Assembly (NCBI GenBank): GCA_963826795.1
Contig: CAWGYT010000010.1
Location: 682,001 to 746,000 of the forward strand
Source: CAWGYT01 sp963826795
Lineage (GTDB): Bacteria; Planctomycetota; Planctomycetia; Pirellulales; Pirellulaceae
Direction: 5' to 3'
Length of the DNA: 64,000 nucleotides
Shown piece after piece: positions 53,896 through 61,990 of the stretch (the stretch's first letter is position 1; each line of letters opens with the position of its first letter). The notes under the pieces were generated by a model. That model was not told where the DNA came from, did not search any database, and was given only the letters and a program-made list of their open reading frames with translations. Position numbers and translations under genes: made by a program.

Positions 53896-55020
53896 CTACT
53901 GCACGACCAACGAGTTGTGCGGCTCGTCGGCATGGAAACGCTCGATCCAGGGAACGATCACCGCGGCAGGCAGGGCGTAGCTGGCGATGCGTTCGGCGCG
54001 GGCGATGTTGATGCCAATGACGCGCCCCTCCAGGTCGACGACGGGTCCGCCGCAGTGTTCGGGTAGCAGGAACGTGTCGTGTTGCAAGACGGTTCGAAAG
54101 CCGGTCCGCCGGTCGCTCAAGGCGCCACCGAGGAAGCTCTGGAAGTTTCCGTTTTCCAGGTCAAGGTCGGCTTTCCTTCCCAAGGTGGCCCGCAGTTCCA
54201 GAGTTTCGCTTCCCCGACGGACTCGCAGTGAAATCGATTCGCCCGGAAGACGCTGGCGAATCACCTCGACCAAGTCGTTACTGTTGGCGACCGCTTGTTC
54301 ATCGATGTGGGACACCAGGTCGCCATCGATCAGGCCCGCGGTGTCGGCGGCACTGTCGGCAATCACGTCAGTGACGGAAGGACCATCGGCAGTATTCAGC
54401 AATCGAACTCCGAGTACACCGTCGTTGGCGACTTCGAACGGGGCGAGGCTGACAACGCCCACGGCCAGCGGTTCGCGGCCCAGATGGGGTGTCGCCAGCA
54501 AGCTGCCGACGGGCGGCGATTGCGAGGTGTACCAATTGACCGGAACCAATCGGTCGGCTTCGATTCGCAGGAGAGCGAGGTCATGCTCGGCCAGGGTCGC
54601 AACCACTTCGGCCTTCCGCTTGCGGCGATCATAGAGTTGGCAAACGAGCGTGTTGCTTCCCTTGACCTCGCTGGCCTTCGTCACGATCAGACCTGCCGCA
54701 TCCACGATGGTGCCCAAGGCGACCTGGTTCCCGGCGGAGAAGACCCGCACCGTCGATTTCCGGGCTTGGGCAACGACGTCGCGAAAGGCGGACCGCACTT
54801 GCTGGTGATTCTTTCCGACTTCCCAGCTGTTGTCGACCTGATCCAGCCAGCCGCTCAGCAGCGCGGCGTCGTCGCGGGTCTGCACGCTGGACGGCCGGCG
54901 AACCATTTGCAGGGGGTTGAATTCAATTTCTCGCCGCTGGCAAACGTCCACCAACAAGGCGCTGAGCACGCCCAGAGAGATCATGCCGAACGCGAATCGA
55001 TAGCGGTGCATTGAGGACAT
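53896..55020 (-). CDS. trypsin-like protein with nested PDZ domain and degenerate triad
   Basis: A 374-residue membrane-anchored protein (N-terminal helix FAFGMISLGVLSALLVDV). Residues 86-196 are the first part of an S1C (DegP-like) fold with Asp147 in AEHDLALLRI, but the His position (TNNHVV in DegP) reads TKASEV, giving Ser117. A PDZ domain occupies about 197-283 (SVTDVIADSAADTAGLIDGD). The second protease barrel resumes at about 300, and its nucleophile motif (GNSGGP in DegP) reads EHCGGPVVDLEGRVIGINIA, with Cys323. So the PDZ sits inside the protease domain and two of three catalytic residues are changed. It follows the intact protease gene by 53 bp on the same strand and may be a scaffold or regulator of it; this role is inferred. 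Confidence 0.82.
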   Translation of the reverse strand: MSSMHRYRFAFGMISLGVLSALLVDVCQRREIEFNPLQMVRRPSSVQTRDDAALLSGWLDQVDNSWEVGKNHQQVRSAFRDVVAQARKSTVRVFSAGNQVALGTIVDAAGLIVTKASEVKGSNTLVCQLYDRRKRKAEVVATLAEHDLALLRIEADRLVPVNWYTSQSPPVGSLLATPHLGREPLAVGVVSLAPFEVANDGVLGVRLLNTADGPSVTDVIADSAADTAGLIDGDLVSHIDEQAVANSNDLVEVIRQRLPGESISLRVRRGSETLELRATLGRKADLDLENGNFQSFLGGALSDRRTGFRTVLQHDTFLLPEHCGGPVVDLEGRVIGINIARAERIASYALPAAVIVPWIERFHADEPHNSLVVQ

Positions 55021-55073
55021 AGTAACTACCTATCTACTCGCGCTTGCTCAGGCGGCTCACGCGCACCCGGGGG

Positions 55074-56186
55074 TCATTCTGTCGTGTTGCGAAGGCGTCG
55101 ACCGAGCCGGACTCGCAGTTCATACAGCAGTTCATTGCGACGAATTTGGAGGACCGCCTGTTGCCCGGGCTGGCGCCTTCGAATTTCCGCTTGGAGGGCT
55201 CCGAAGTGGTCCACTTCACGCTCGTCGATGCGTGTAATTTGGTCACCGGGTTGAAGGCCCGCGTCGGCCGCGGGTGAACCGGGGGCGACCCGCAGCAGCT
55301 GCACCCCCGGCTGGTCCGGGTCCTCGACGACTCCCAGCCACGCGATGCTGCCCGACGCTTCACTCGCTTTCGGCTCACCCGCGAGCTCGGCGGGTGGAGC
55401 GTCTTGCTCGGCATCGTCGGCGTCCCTCAGCAATCCCCAAACCTCACCCCGAGCGAGTCGATCCCAGGACGCGCGGAACGGGTCGATCGGAACGTGAACA
55501 TTGATCGTCAGATTCTTACCGATGCGACTGTGAATCCCGATCACCTCGCCACGCAGATTGAACAGCGGACCGCCGGAATCGCCGCCCACCAGCGTGCAGT
55601 CGCTCAGGATGGCCGACGGCTCAGCTTTGAGCACTCGACCCCAACGCAGCACGGGCGGCCGACCCGGGTCGAAGCCACCGGGATGCCCCGTCGCCAAACA
55701 CCACGCGCCTTCTTGCACCTGGGCGGAGGTCCCCAAAGGAACGAAGGGCCAAGGACCCTTGTCCGTGATCCGAATCAGGCCGGCGTCGAGTTCCTGATTG
55801 AGTCCCAACGTCGTGCCGCGAGCCGTGCGACCGTTGGGGAAGTGAATCATCGCGTTGCGGCCCGGGTGTCCCGCGACGTGGGCGGCTGTGAGCACATGTC
55901 CTTCGGCATCGATCACCACACCGCTGCCGTTGGCTCGCCCGACTTGAATGGCAACCGTGGCCGGAATGATTTGTGGAGTGAGTTCTCGAATCCGATCTTG
56001 AATCGCCTGCAGTTCCGCCAGACTATCCGGCGGCGCGCCGTTGAGAACCCGAGCCAAATGAGTCGTGGTAGGTTGCGCACTGACGGGGCTGGAAGCGAGC
56101 AAGCTGGCGATCAACAACCCGCTGGCTGCCACAACCAAACAGCGGCGAACTGGTCCGTACACTCTCGGCCATGGGCGACCTGACAT
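55074..56186 (-). CDS. S1C serine protease with C-terminal PDZ domain
   Basis: A 370-residue exported DegP/HtrA-type protease. The signal is VVAASGLLIASLLASSPVSA. The triad is intact: His103 in LTAAHVAGHPG, Asp134 in QELDAGLIRI and Ser204 in VGGDSGGPLFNLRGEVIGIH. The PDZ domain is at about 280-365 (WLGVVEDPDQPGVQLLRVAP), the normal order for HtrA. It has one PDZ, like DegS. The degenerate homolog lies 53 bp downstream, so the two form an operon. The start at 56186 lies in the 194-bp divergent spacer shared with the epimerase-like gene. Confidence 0.88.
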   Translation of the reverse strand: MSGRPWPRVYGPVRRCLVVAASGLLIASLLASSPVSAQPTTTHLARVLNGAPPDSLAELQAIQDRIRELTPQIIPATVAIQVGRANGSGVVIDAEGHVLTAAHVAGHPGRNAMIHFPNGRTARGTTLGLNQELDAGLIRITDKGPWPFVPLGTSAQVQEGAWCLATGHPGGFDPGRPPVLRWGRVLKAEPSAILSDCTLVGGDSGGPLFNLRGEVIGIHSRIGKNLTINVHVPIDPFRASWDRLARGEVWGLLRDADDAEQDAPPAELAGEPKASEASGSIAWLGVVEDPDQPGVQLLRVAPGSPAADAGLQPGDQITRIDEREVDHFGALQAEIRRRQPGQQAVLQIRRNELLYELRVRLGRRLRNTTE

Positions 56187-56380
56187 AGGCGAAGTTCCCG
56201 AGCGATCGAATCCGTGGATGGCCGCCCGATGCAGGGCGTCTCAGTTGATTATCATAATCAAAATGCTTCGCCGGTGTGCGCGATTTGTCAGCAGATCGAT
56301 CGGATCGACGTTAAGCTAGGTAGACTTCGCCGGTTCAGGACCCAGGGCGGCGGAGTGGCTTGTTTCATGAGGTGAACGTC

Positions 56381-57259
56381 GTGACGCGGACACGGAAACT
56401 GATCGTGGGCTGTGGCTATCTTGGGCAACGCGTGGCGGCAGCCTGGCACGCGGAAGGGAGTCAGGTGTGGGTCACGACTCGCTCGTCCCAGCGCGCCGCG
56501 GAACTCCAAGCGTTGGGCTACCAATCCTTGGTGTTGGACGTGTCACAACCGGACACTTTGGAAAATTTGCCGGCGGTCGAGACGCTGTTGTTTGCGGTGG
56601 GTTACGACCGCGCTGCGGGGATCGCTCAGTCGACCGTCTATGTCGAAGGGCTCCGCAACGTGCTGACACGCTTGCCGAGTCTTGCCGACCGGGCGATTTA
56701 CGTGAGCTCGACCGGCGTTTATTCCCAGGGCCACGATGAATGGGTTGACGAACAGTCGCCCTGTGCCCCGCAACGTGAGGGCGGCCGATGCTGTTTGGCG
56801 GCGGAGGCGGTCTTGCGTGAGAGCCGTTGGGGCCCCCAGGCGGTGATCTTGCGGCTCGCGGGAATCTATGGTCCTGGCCGCATCCCCTTCGTGCGGCAGC
56901 TGCGGGCCGGCGAACCGCTTCCCGTCGAAGAGTCGGGATACTTGAACTTGATTCATGTCGACGATGCCGTTCAGGTCGTGCTTGCCGCCGAGCAGGCTCG
57001 GCTCCCCAATTTGTTCGTGGTGTCCGACGGTCATCCTGTGCGCCGAGGCGAATACTATCGCCAGGTCGCACGGCAGTTGAATGTCACGCCGCGATTCGCT
57101 CCGCCGCCGGCCGATAGCGCTCAGGCGAGTCGAGCGTCGTCTAGCAAGCGGATTCGCAACGCTCGTGTTTGCGCCGAGCTGGGGATTCGATGGCAGTATC
57201 CGGACTACAAGCATGGTCTTGCAGCGATTCTCGCGAACCAGGAATGCGCCGAGTCATAG
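56381..57259 (+). CDS. NAD(P)-dependent epimerase/dehydratase-like protein (YeeZ-type SDR)
   Basis: A 292-residue extended short-chain dehydrogenase-like protein. The Rossmann start is KLIVGCGYLGQRVAAAW, with LVLDVSQPDTL, YVSSTGVYSQ, an ILRLAGIYGPGR block and a C-terminal substrate part. The first Gly motif GCGYLG and the SSTGVYS site are those of the YeeZ-type group; the catalytic Tyr-XXX-Lys is not clear, so activity is uncertain. Start GTG at 56381 has a GAGGTGA five bases upstream; a TTG at 56360 is also open in frame. It is divergent from the protease pair. Confidence 0.75.
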   Translation: MTRTRKLIVGCGYLGQRVAAAWHAEGSQVWVTTRSSQRAAELQALGYQSLVLDVSQPDTLENLPAVETLLFAVGYDRAAGIAQSTVYVEGLRNVLTRLPSLADRAIYVSSTGVYSQGHDEWVDEQSPCAPQREGGRCCLAAEAVLRESRWGPQAVILRLAGIYGPGRIPFVRQLRAGEPLPVEESGYLNLIHVDDAVQVVLAAEQARLPNLFVVSDGHPVRRGEYYRQVARQLNVTPRFAPPPADSAQASRASSSKRIRNARVCAELGIRWQYPDYKHGLAAILANQECAES

Positions 57260-57292
57260 CCCCCTTGCCCAGTCGCCGGCGGTTGCTGTTGG

Positions 57293-57321
57293 TTGATGCT
57301 TGGCCGTTCCGCTCCTACAAT
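57293..57321 (+). promoter_or_regulatory. promoter of MBL-fold gene
   Basis: TTGATG at 57293-57298 and TACAAT at 57316-57321 with an ideal 17-bp spacer, about 130 bp upstream of the start at 57453. Confidence 0.5.
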
Positions 57322-57452
57322 CCTGCGTGGCGACGCGACCGCGGGAGAATCGGTCGGGAGAATCGGTCGTCGTGTCGCAAGGTCCGTCGGGGCGGCGTCC
57401 CGTCGGGCGATGGCAGGAACGGCCGGTCCAGTTGTTTCAGAGAGGAACGTTG

Positions 57453-58235
57453 ATGCTCCATCGGAATCCCGTCTTTCCGCACGTGATCGAAACCAACCAT
57501 CAGTTGGGCCACGTGATGGGGTGCAACGTCTATCTGATTTACGACGGGCCGGATTGGGTGCTGGTCGACATCGGCTATGAAGAGACGGTTGACGAGATCG
57601 TGGAGCTGATCCGGCAGCTCGACTTCCCGCTCTCGCGTTGTCAAACGGTGATTGCCACACACGCCGATGCGGATCACGTCCAGGGGCTTGCGAAGGTCAA
57701 GCAGATTCTCAAGACCACCGCGACCGCTCATCCCGCGGCGGTGACTCCGTTAGAGCAAGGAGACCGGTTACGCACGTTCGCGGAGATCGAAGCGCAAGGG
57801 ATTCGACTCGAAATGCCTCCCGTGAAAATCGACCTCACGGTGGACGAGGGGGCCACGATTCAGGTTGGTCAACTCAAGTTGGAAGTCTGGCACACGCCCG
57901 GGCACACGGACAGCCAACTGGCCTTCCGCTTAGGCAACCTGCTGCTGAGCGGGGACAACATCTACCGCGACGGCTGTGTGGGCGCAATCGATGCCCATCA
58001 CGGGAGCAACTTGCCCGATTTCATTCGCTCGCTTGAGCGGATCCGCGACAGCGACGTGGAGTGGTTGCTGCCGAGCCACGGGCCGATCTTCCGCAAGGAT
58101 GACCAGCTGCTGGACGCGACGATTGCGCGGCTGCAAAGCTACCAGCATATGGCCGACTTCGGCACTTGTGCCATTGACTGGCCGCTGATGGACCAGTGGG
58201 AAGACGAATTGGCCGAGGGCAAGCGGCCGCACTGA
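57453..58235 (+). CDS. MBL-fold metallo-hydrolase
   Basis: A 260-residue hydrolase of the metallo-beta-lactamase fold. Metal ligands are in IATHADADHVQGLAKV, then VWHTPGHTDSQLAF, LLSGDNIYRDG and LPSHGPIF. The pattern is that of the glyoxalase II-like group; the first motif is HADADH where HxHxDH is usual, so one ligand is replaced or shifted, which may alter metal use. The start at 57453 has AGAGGA eight bases upstream. The substrate is not predictable. Confidence 0.82.
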   Translation: MLHRNPVFPHVIETNHQLGHVMGCNVYLIYDGPDWVLVDIGYEETVDEIVELIRQLDFPLSRCQTVIATHADADHVQGLAKVKQILKTTATAHPAAVTPLEQGDRLRTFAEIEAQGIRLEMPPVKIDLTVDEGATIQVGQLKLEVWHTPGHTDSQLAFRLGNLLLSGDNIYRDGCVGAIDAHHGSNLPDFIRSLERIRDSDVEWLLPSHGPIFRKDDQLLDATIARLQSYQHMADFGTCAIDWPLMDQWEDELAEGKRPH

Positions 58236-58417
58236 AGGCTTCCGTCGTGCCCGACTTGTCTTTTCTGGCAATCCGGTCGTCCCTCTTGTGACGATTCTGA
58301 CGAATGTTCCGCTCGGGATCTGCCGATGAGTGGTATGGGGGGTGATGTCGAGCGCGAGTCATCCTCTTTGTGCCGCCCGCAACTCGGCATTCAACTGACC
58401 TAGGGGGATTCAGAACA

Positions 58418-58741
58418 ATGATCCGTCGCGTGACATTCTGTTTCGTCGCGGTGGCCGCCTTCGTGGCCGCGACGTCGTCTCGCTGCGAAGCGCAGCAGGC
58501 GTTCGGCCAATCGTGGGGGACTTCGCGTCCGGTCTACGACTGGGACCGCTTCTACCACTATCCCTACGTTTACTACCCGCAAAACTTCCGGTCGGACCAG
58601 TACTATCGCAGCAGCGGCAGCATGTACTACCGATACGTGCCCGAGATGAGAATCCCGGTCTACAACAAGCGTTGGTACAACTACTATCCGACTTGCCGCC
58701 TCTACCACAGCGGCCATCACTTCAATCTGGACGTGTTTTAG
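58418..58741 (+). CDS. small Tyr-rich secreted protein
   Basis: A 107-residue protein with a signal peptide (TFCFVAVAAFVAATSSRCEA, cleavage expected after a Cys-Glu-Ala). The mature part is unusually rich in Tyr and Arg, with about 19 Tyr, for example YHYPYVYYPQ and YYRSSGSMYYRYV, and ends in TCRLYHSGHHFNLDVF. A GGGGGA lies about ten bases before the ATG. The pattern resembles small secreted planctomycete proteins of unknown role; cell-wall or surface cross-linking is conceivable but only a guess. Confidence 0.7.
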   Translation: MIRRVTFCFVAVAAFVAATSSRCEAQQAFGQSWGTSRPVYDWDRFYHYPYVYYPQNFRSDQYYRSSGSMYYRYVPEMRIPVYNKRWYNYYPTCRLYHSGHHFNLDVF

Positions 58742-58868
58742 GCCGAGCTGACGTCAAGGGCCAGCCGCATTCGCAGCCGGTCTTGGTGCGTCGGAGGTCG
58801 GGGTGCCCGCGCGAAGGGCACCTCGGCGTCACGACCGGTCGGCTCCCGGCCGCGGCGGATCGCGCGGC

Positions 58869-60065
58869 TTACGGGCGCTGGGTCGGATTGCGGCAGAAGT
58901 CACCAAGGATCGCGACGGCGCGGCGCAGCTGCTCCACGTCGATCCATTCGTCCTTGGTATGGGCCTGTTGGATCGATCCCGGGCCGAACACAACCGTGGG
59001 AATCCCGGCAGCGGCCAGCGTACCCGCGTCCGTTCCAAACGGCACCCCCAGGTGGCGAGCGCCGGTGCCGCTTCGCCGCGCGGATTGGCTCAAGGCCGCG
59101 GCGAGCTCCTGATTGTCGACGGACGCAAGTCCTGGAGCGGCGAGGAAGGGGGGCTCGTGCTCGATTCCTTCCACGGGTGCGGACTGGGCAACGTGCGCCC
59201 GCACGGCGGCGAACGCTTCGTCTGCCGACTCGCCGGGCAATAGCCGTCGATCGATTTCAATCGTGCATTGGTCCGGCACCGTGTTCACGCTCAGGCCGCC
59301 ACGGATCGTTCCGACGCTGAGTGTGGGACCGCCGAGCAGCGGATGGCTGGTCGCGACCGAGGGGAGGATCTCCTCGGCGTAGCGTTGCAGCGCCGAGATG
59401 ACGGGCTGCATGCGATAGATCGCGTTGCAACCCGCCGCCGGATTCGAACTATGAGCCGCTCGGCCCCGGGCGTGGCATCGCCACCGCACCGTGCCCTTGT
59501 GAGCAACCACCACCTCCAGCTCCGTCGGCTCGGCCACAATTGCCCATCGAGGCGGTCGGCAAAGCAGTTCGGAGGTCCCGTCTTGCCAGTGGCGACAGAG
59601 ATGGCGAACGCCGTCGAAGCCGTTTTCCTCGTTGACCGTGCAGGCCAGGATAATTTCCGGTTGATTCGGTCCGGGACGCTCTTGCAGCTGGGCGATCGCA
59701 CAGAGCATCGCCGCCATGCCACCTTTGACGTCGCAGGCGCCTCGCCCATAGATGCGCCCGTCCCGAAGTTCCCCGGCAAACGGGTCAATCGACATGCCGT
59801 CGATCGGGACCGTGTCTTGATGCACCTCCAGCAGCAGCGAGTCGGTGAGGTCGTTCGAGCCCCGGGGCAGTCTGGCAATCAGATTATCGCGTCCCGGTAG
59901 CACCGCATGACGTTCCCAAGACAGATTCCACTGGGTAAAGAGGTCGGCGAGAAAGTCACCCACGCGGCCTTCAAGGTATTCCGGGCCCGAGACGTGGCGG
60001 CCCATCGGATTGATGCTCGGGATCCGCACGAGTTGTTGCGTCAAGGCGACGACGTCGGGGGGCAT
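58869..60065 (-). CDS. M20-family metallopeptidase (ArgE/DapE-like)
   Basis: A 398-residue di-zinc amidohydrolase. The first zinc His lies in SLLLEVHQDTVPIDG with DxxP nearby, the bridging Asp in YGRGACDVKGGMAAMLCA, and the Glu-Glu pair in CTVNEENGFDGV. The dimerisation part (HKGTVRWRCHARGRAAHSSN) and the last His (PGSIQQAHTKDEWIDVEQL) are in place. These match the ArgE/DapE/carboxypeptidase G2 group; the exact substrate is not known. The start MPPDVVALTQQLVRIPSINP gives the usual family length. It is divergent from the nuo operon. Confidence 0.88.
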   Translation of the reverse strand: MPPDVVALTQQLVRIPSINPMGRHVSGPEYLEGRVGDFLADLFTQWNLSWERHAVLPGRDNLIARLPRGSNDLTDSLLLEVHQDTVPIDGMSIDPFAGELRDGRIYGRGACDVKGGMAAMLCAIAQLQERPGPNQPEIILACTVNEENGFDGVRHLCRHWQDGTSELLCRPPRWAIVAEPTELEVVVAHKGTVRWRCHARGRAAHSSNPAAGCNAIYRMQPVISALQRYAEEILPSVATSHPLLGGPTLSVGTIRGGLSVNTVPDQCTIEIDRRLLPGESADEAFAAVRAHVAQSAPVEGIEHEPPFLAAPGLASVDNQELAAALSQSARRSGTGARHLGVPFGTDAGTLAAAGIPTVVFGPGSIQQAHTKDEWIDVEQLRRAVAILGDFCRNPTQRP

Positions 60066-60336
60066 TGAAATTAACTTTCGGATGAGTGGAGGCGTAGTCG
60101 TGAACGCTGGCGGCGCAGTTTACCGGGACTGCTTGACCATCTCCATGGGGACCACTACGATGCCCTTGAACTCGGCGGGAACGCCGGGTTTTTGTTGCCG
60201 CCTGCTTGTGATAATATTCACAAAGTCCGGGCAGTTGGGCGAGGGGTGACGTGATTCTGCGGCGTCGGAGATGGCCCGCGGATCGGTCTCCGGAGTTCGT
60301 GCGGCCGACAGGCTGATGGCGGGGGAGGGATTGCGG

Positions 60337-60729
60337 ATGGGAGTTTTGCCAGTTTTCCTGACCGCCGCGGCGGCGCTGGCGATCGCCACCGGCATGCTGG
60401 TGGTTGGCGTGCTGTTCGGGCCCCATCGGGCCGGCGCGGTCAAGCGGATGCCTTACGAGAGTGGCATGGATCCGATCCACGACACGCGTCGCCGGTTTGA
60501 TGTGCGGTTCCACTTGGTCGCGATCGCGTTCTTGATTTTCGACGTCGAGTTGTTGTTCCTGTATCCCTGGGCGGTGGCAAGTCGGCATCCGAGTGGGGTC
60601 GATGCCGCCGTGGCGGAGGGGCTTGTTTCGGGCCGAGGTTTGGTTCTGGGAGGCGTTTTCTTTTTTCTATTTCTCGTCGTCGCCGGCTTGGTTTATGAGT
60701 GGCGAAAAGGGGTCCTTCGATGGCGTTAG
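60337..60729 (+). CDS. nuoA: NADH-quinone oxidoreductase subunit A
   Basis: A 130-residue complex I membrane subunit. It has three hydrophobic segments: near the N-terminus (LTAAAALAIATGMLVVGVLF), in the middle (VRFHLVAIAFLIFDVELLFL, which includes the conserved DVE) and at the end (VLGGVFFFLFLVVAGLVYEW). The loop MPYESGMDPIHDTRRRFDVR carries the conserved YE(S/C)G. The start at 60337 (MGVLPVF) has GGGGGAGGG upstream; an ATG at 60316 is also in frame. It begins the nuo operon and overlaps nuoB by ten bases. Confidence 0.93.
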   Translation: MGVLPVFLTAAAALAIATGMLVVGVLFGPHRAGAVKRMPYESGMDPIHDTRRRFDVRFHLVAIAFLIFDVELLFLYPWAVASRHPSGVDAAVAEGLVSGRGLVLGGVFFFLFLVVAGLVYEWRKGVLRWR

Positions 60730-61295
60730 AGCAGCAGTTGCCCGATAACGTGATGGTCAGTCGCCTGGACGAGCTTGCCAGCTGGTGCCGCAAGAACAGT
60801 CTTTGGCCGATGCCGTTTGCGACCGCCTGCTGCGGCATCGAACTGATGGCGACGGGGGCGAGTCGCCACGATTTGGCTCGGTTTGGAGCCGAGGTCTTTC
60901 GGTTCAGTCCGCGCCAGTGCGATTTGATGATTGTCGCGGGACGAGTCGTGATGAAGATGCTGCCCGTGCTGCAGCGGATTTGGCAGCAGATGCACGAGCC
61001 GAAGTGGTGCATCTCGATGGGCGCGTGTGCCTCGACCGGAGGCGTCTTCGACACCTATTGCGTCGTGCAAGGCATTGATCGCTTCGTCCCGGTCGACATG
61101 TACGTGCCCGGTTGCCCGCCGCGACCCGAGCAGTTGATCCAGGCCATCATCGATCTGCAGGACAAGATTCAGCGCGAGGGGACGTTGACCGGTACGGAGT
61201 TCCGATCCGTCGAGCGTCAGCAGCCGAAGCGAGCTCTGGTGGAGCTGCCGATTATCGGTCAGTCGCCCCAGTTTGCGCCGCACCTGCGCGATTAG
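60720..61295 (+). CDS. nuoB: NADH-quinone oxidoreductase subunit B
   Basis: A 191-residue peripheral subunit that carries cluster N2, the last iron-sulfur cluster before quinone. The ligands are seen in FATACCGIELM, SMGACASTGG and VPGCPPRPE. The order of genes A-B-C-D-E-F is the standard one. The start at 60720 lies within the end of nuoA. Confidence 0.95.
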   Translation: MALEQQLPDNVMVSRLDELASWCRKNSLWPMPFATACCGIELMATGASRHDLARFGAEVFRFSPRQCDLMIVAGRVVMKMLPVLQRIWQQMHEPKWCISMGACASTGGVFDTYCVVQGIDRFVPVDMYVPGCPPRPEQLIQAIIDLQDKIQREGTLTGTEFRSVERQQPKRALVELPIIGQSPQFAPHLRD

Positions 61296-61378
61296 CCATG
61301 CCCTGTTGTGGCGTGAACGCAGTGCCGGTCCGGACCTCGTGGGGCGGTCCACGGGACCTCACAAACAAGGGACGATCG

Positions 61379-61879
61379 ATGAAGACGTCGGCAGAAACAA
61401 TTTCGGCGATCCGCGGTCTCTGTCCGGAATTGGACGTGAGCGAGTTCCGGGGTCAGACGCGGGTCGTCCTACCGCGTGAGCGATTGTGGGACGTCATGCA
61501 GCATTTGAAGTCCGCGCTGGGCTTTGAGCTGTTGATCGACATTACGTGCGTGGATTATTTGAACTATCGCGCCGCCCAGCAACGTTTCGGTCTGGTTTAT
61601 CTCCTCTGTCATCCTGTGACGGAGGAGCGGCTGACGATTCGCGTGATGTTGGACGAAGAGGCGCTGACCGTCGCCTCCTTGGTGCCCTTGTGGGAGGGCG
61701 CCAACTGGCTCGAGCGTGAGGTCTTTGACATGTTCGGGATCCAGTTCGAAGGGCATCCCGACCTGAGGCGAATTTTGCTTCCAGACGAGTTCACGGCCCA
61801 TCCATTACGGAAGGACTACCCGTTGCAGGGTCGGGGGGAACGTCACAACTTCCCGGTGATTCATCGCAGCGAAGGCTGA
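61379..61879 (+). CDS. nuoC: NADH-quinone oxidoreductase subunit C
   Basis: A 166-residue hydrophilic subunit of the complex I arm. The family block is NWLEREVFDMFGIQFEGHPD with LRRILLPDEFTAHPLRKDYP after it. The N-terminal part (RVVLPRERLWDVMQHLKSAL) is typical. It is separate from NuoD, not fused as in E. coli. It starts 83 bp after nuoB. Confidence 0.94.
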   Translation: MKTSAETISAIRGLCPELDVSEFRGQTRVVLPRERLWDVMQHLKSALGFELLIDITCVDYLNYRAAQQRFGLVYLLCHPVTEERLTIRVMLDEEALTVASLVPLWEGANWLEREVFDMFGIQFEGHPDLRRILLPDEFTAHPLRKDYPLQGRGERHNFPVIHRSEG

Positions 61880-61990
61880 GCGGACGGCGCTCGCACGTAA
61901 TGGTCCTTGCGGAGATGCGGCAGCGGGTCTGGAGTTGAGGGACGCACGTCCGGCGAGGCAGATCGGTTTTTCAAAGGAAAGCTTAAATCC

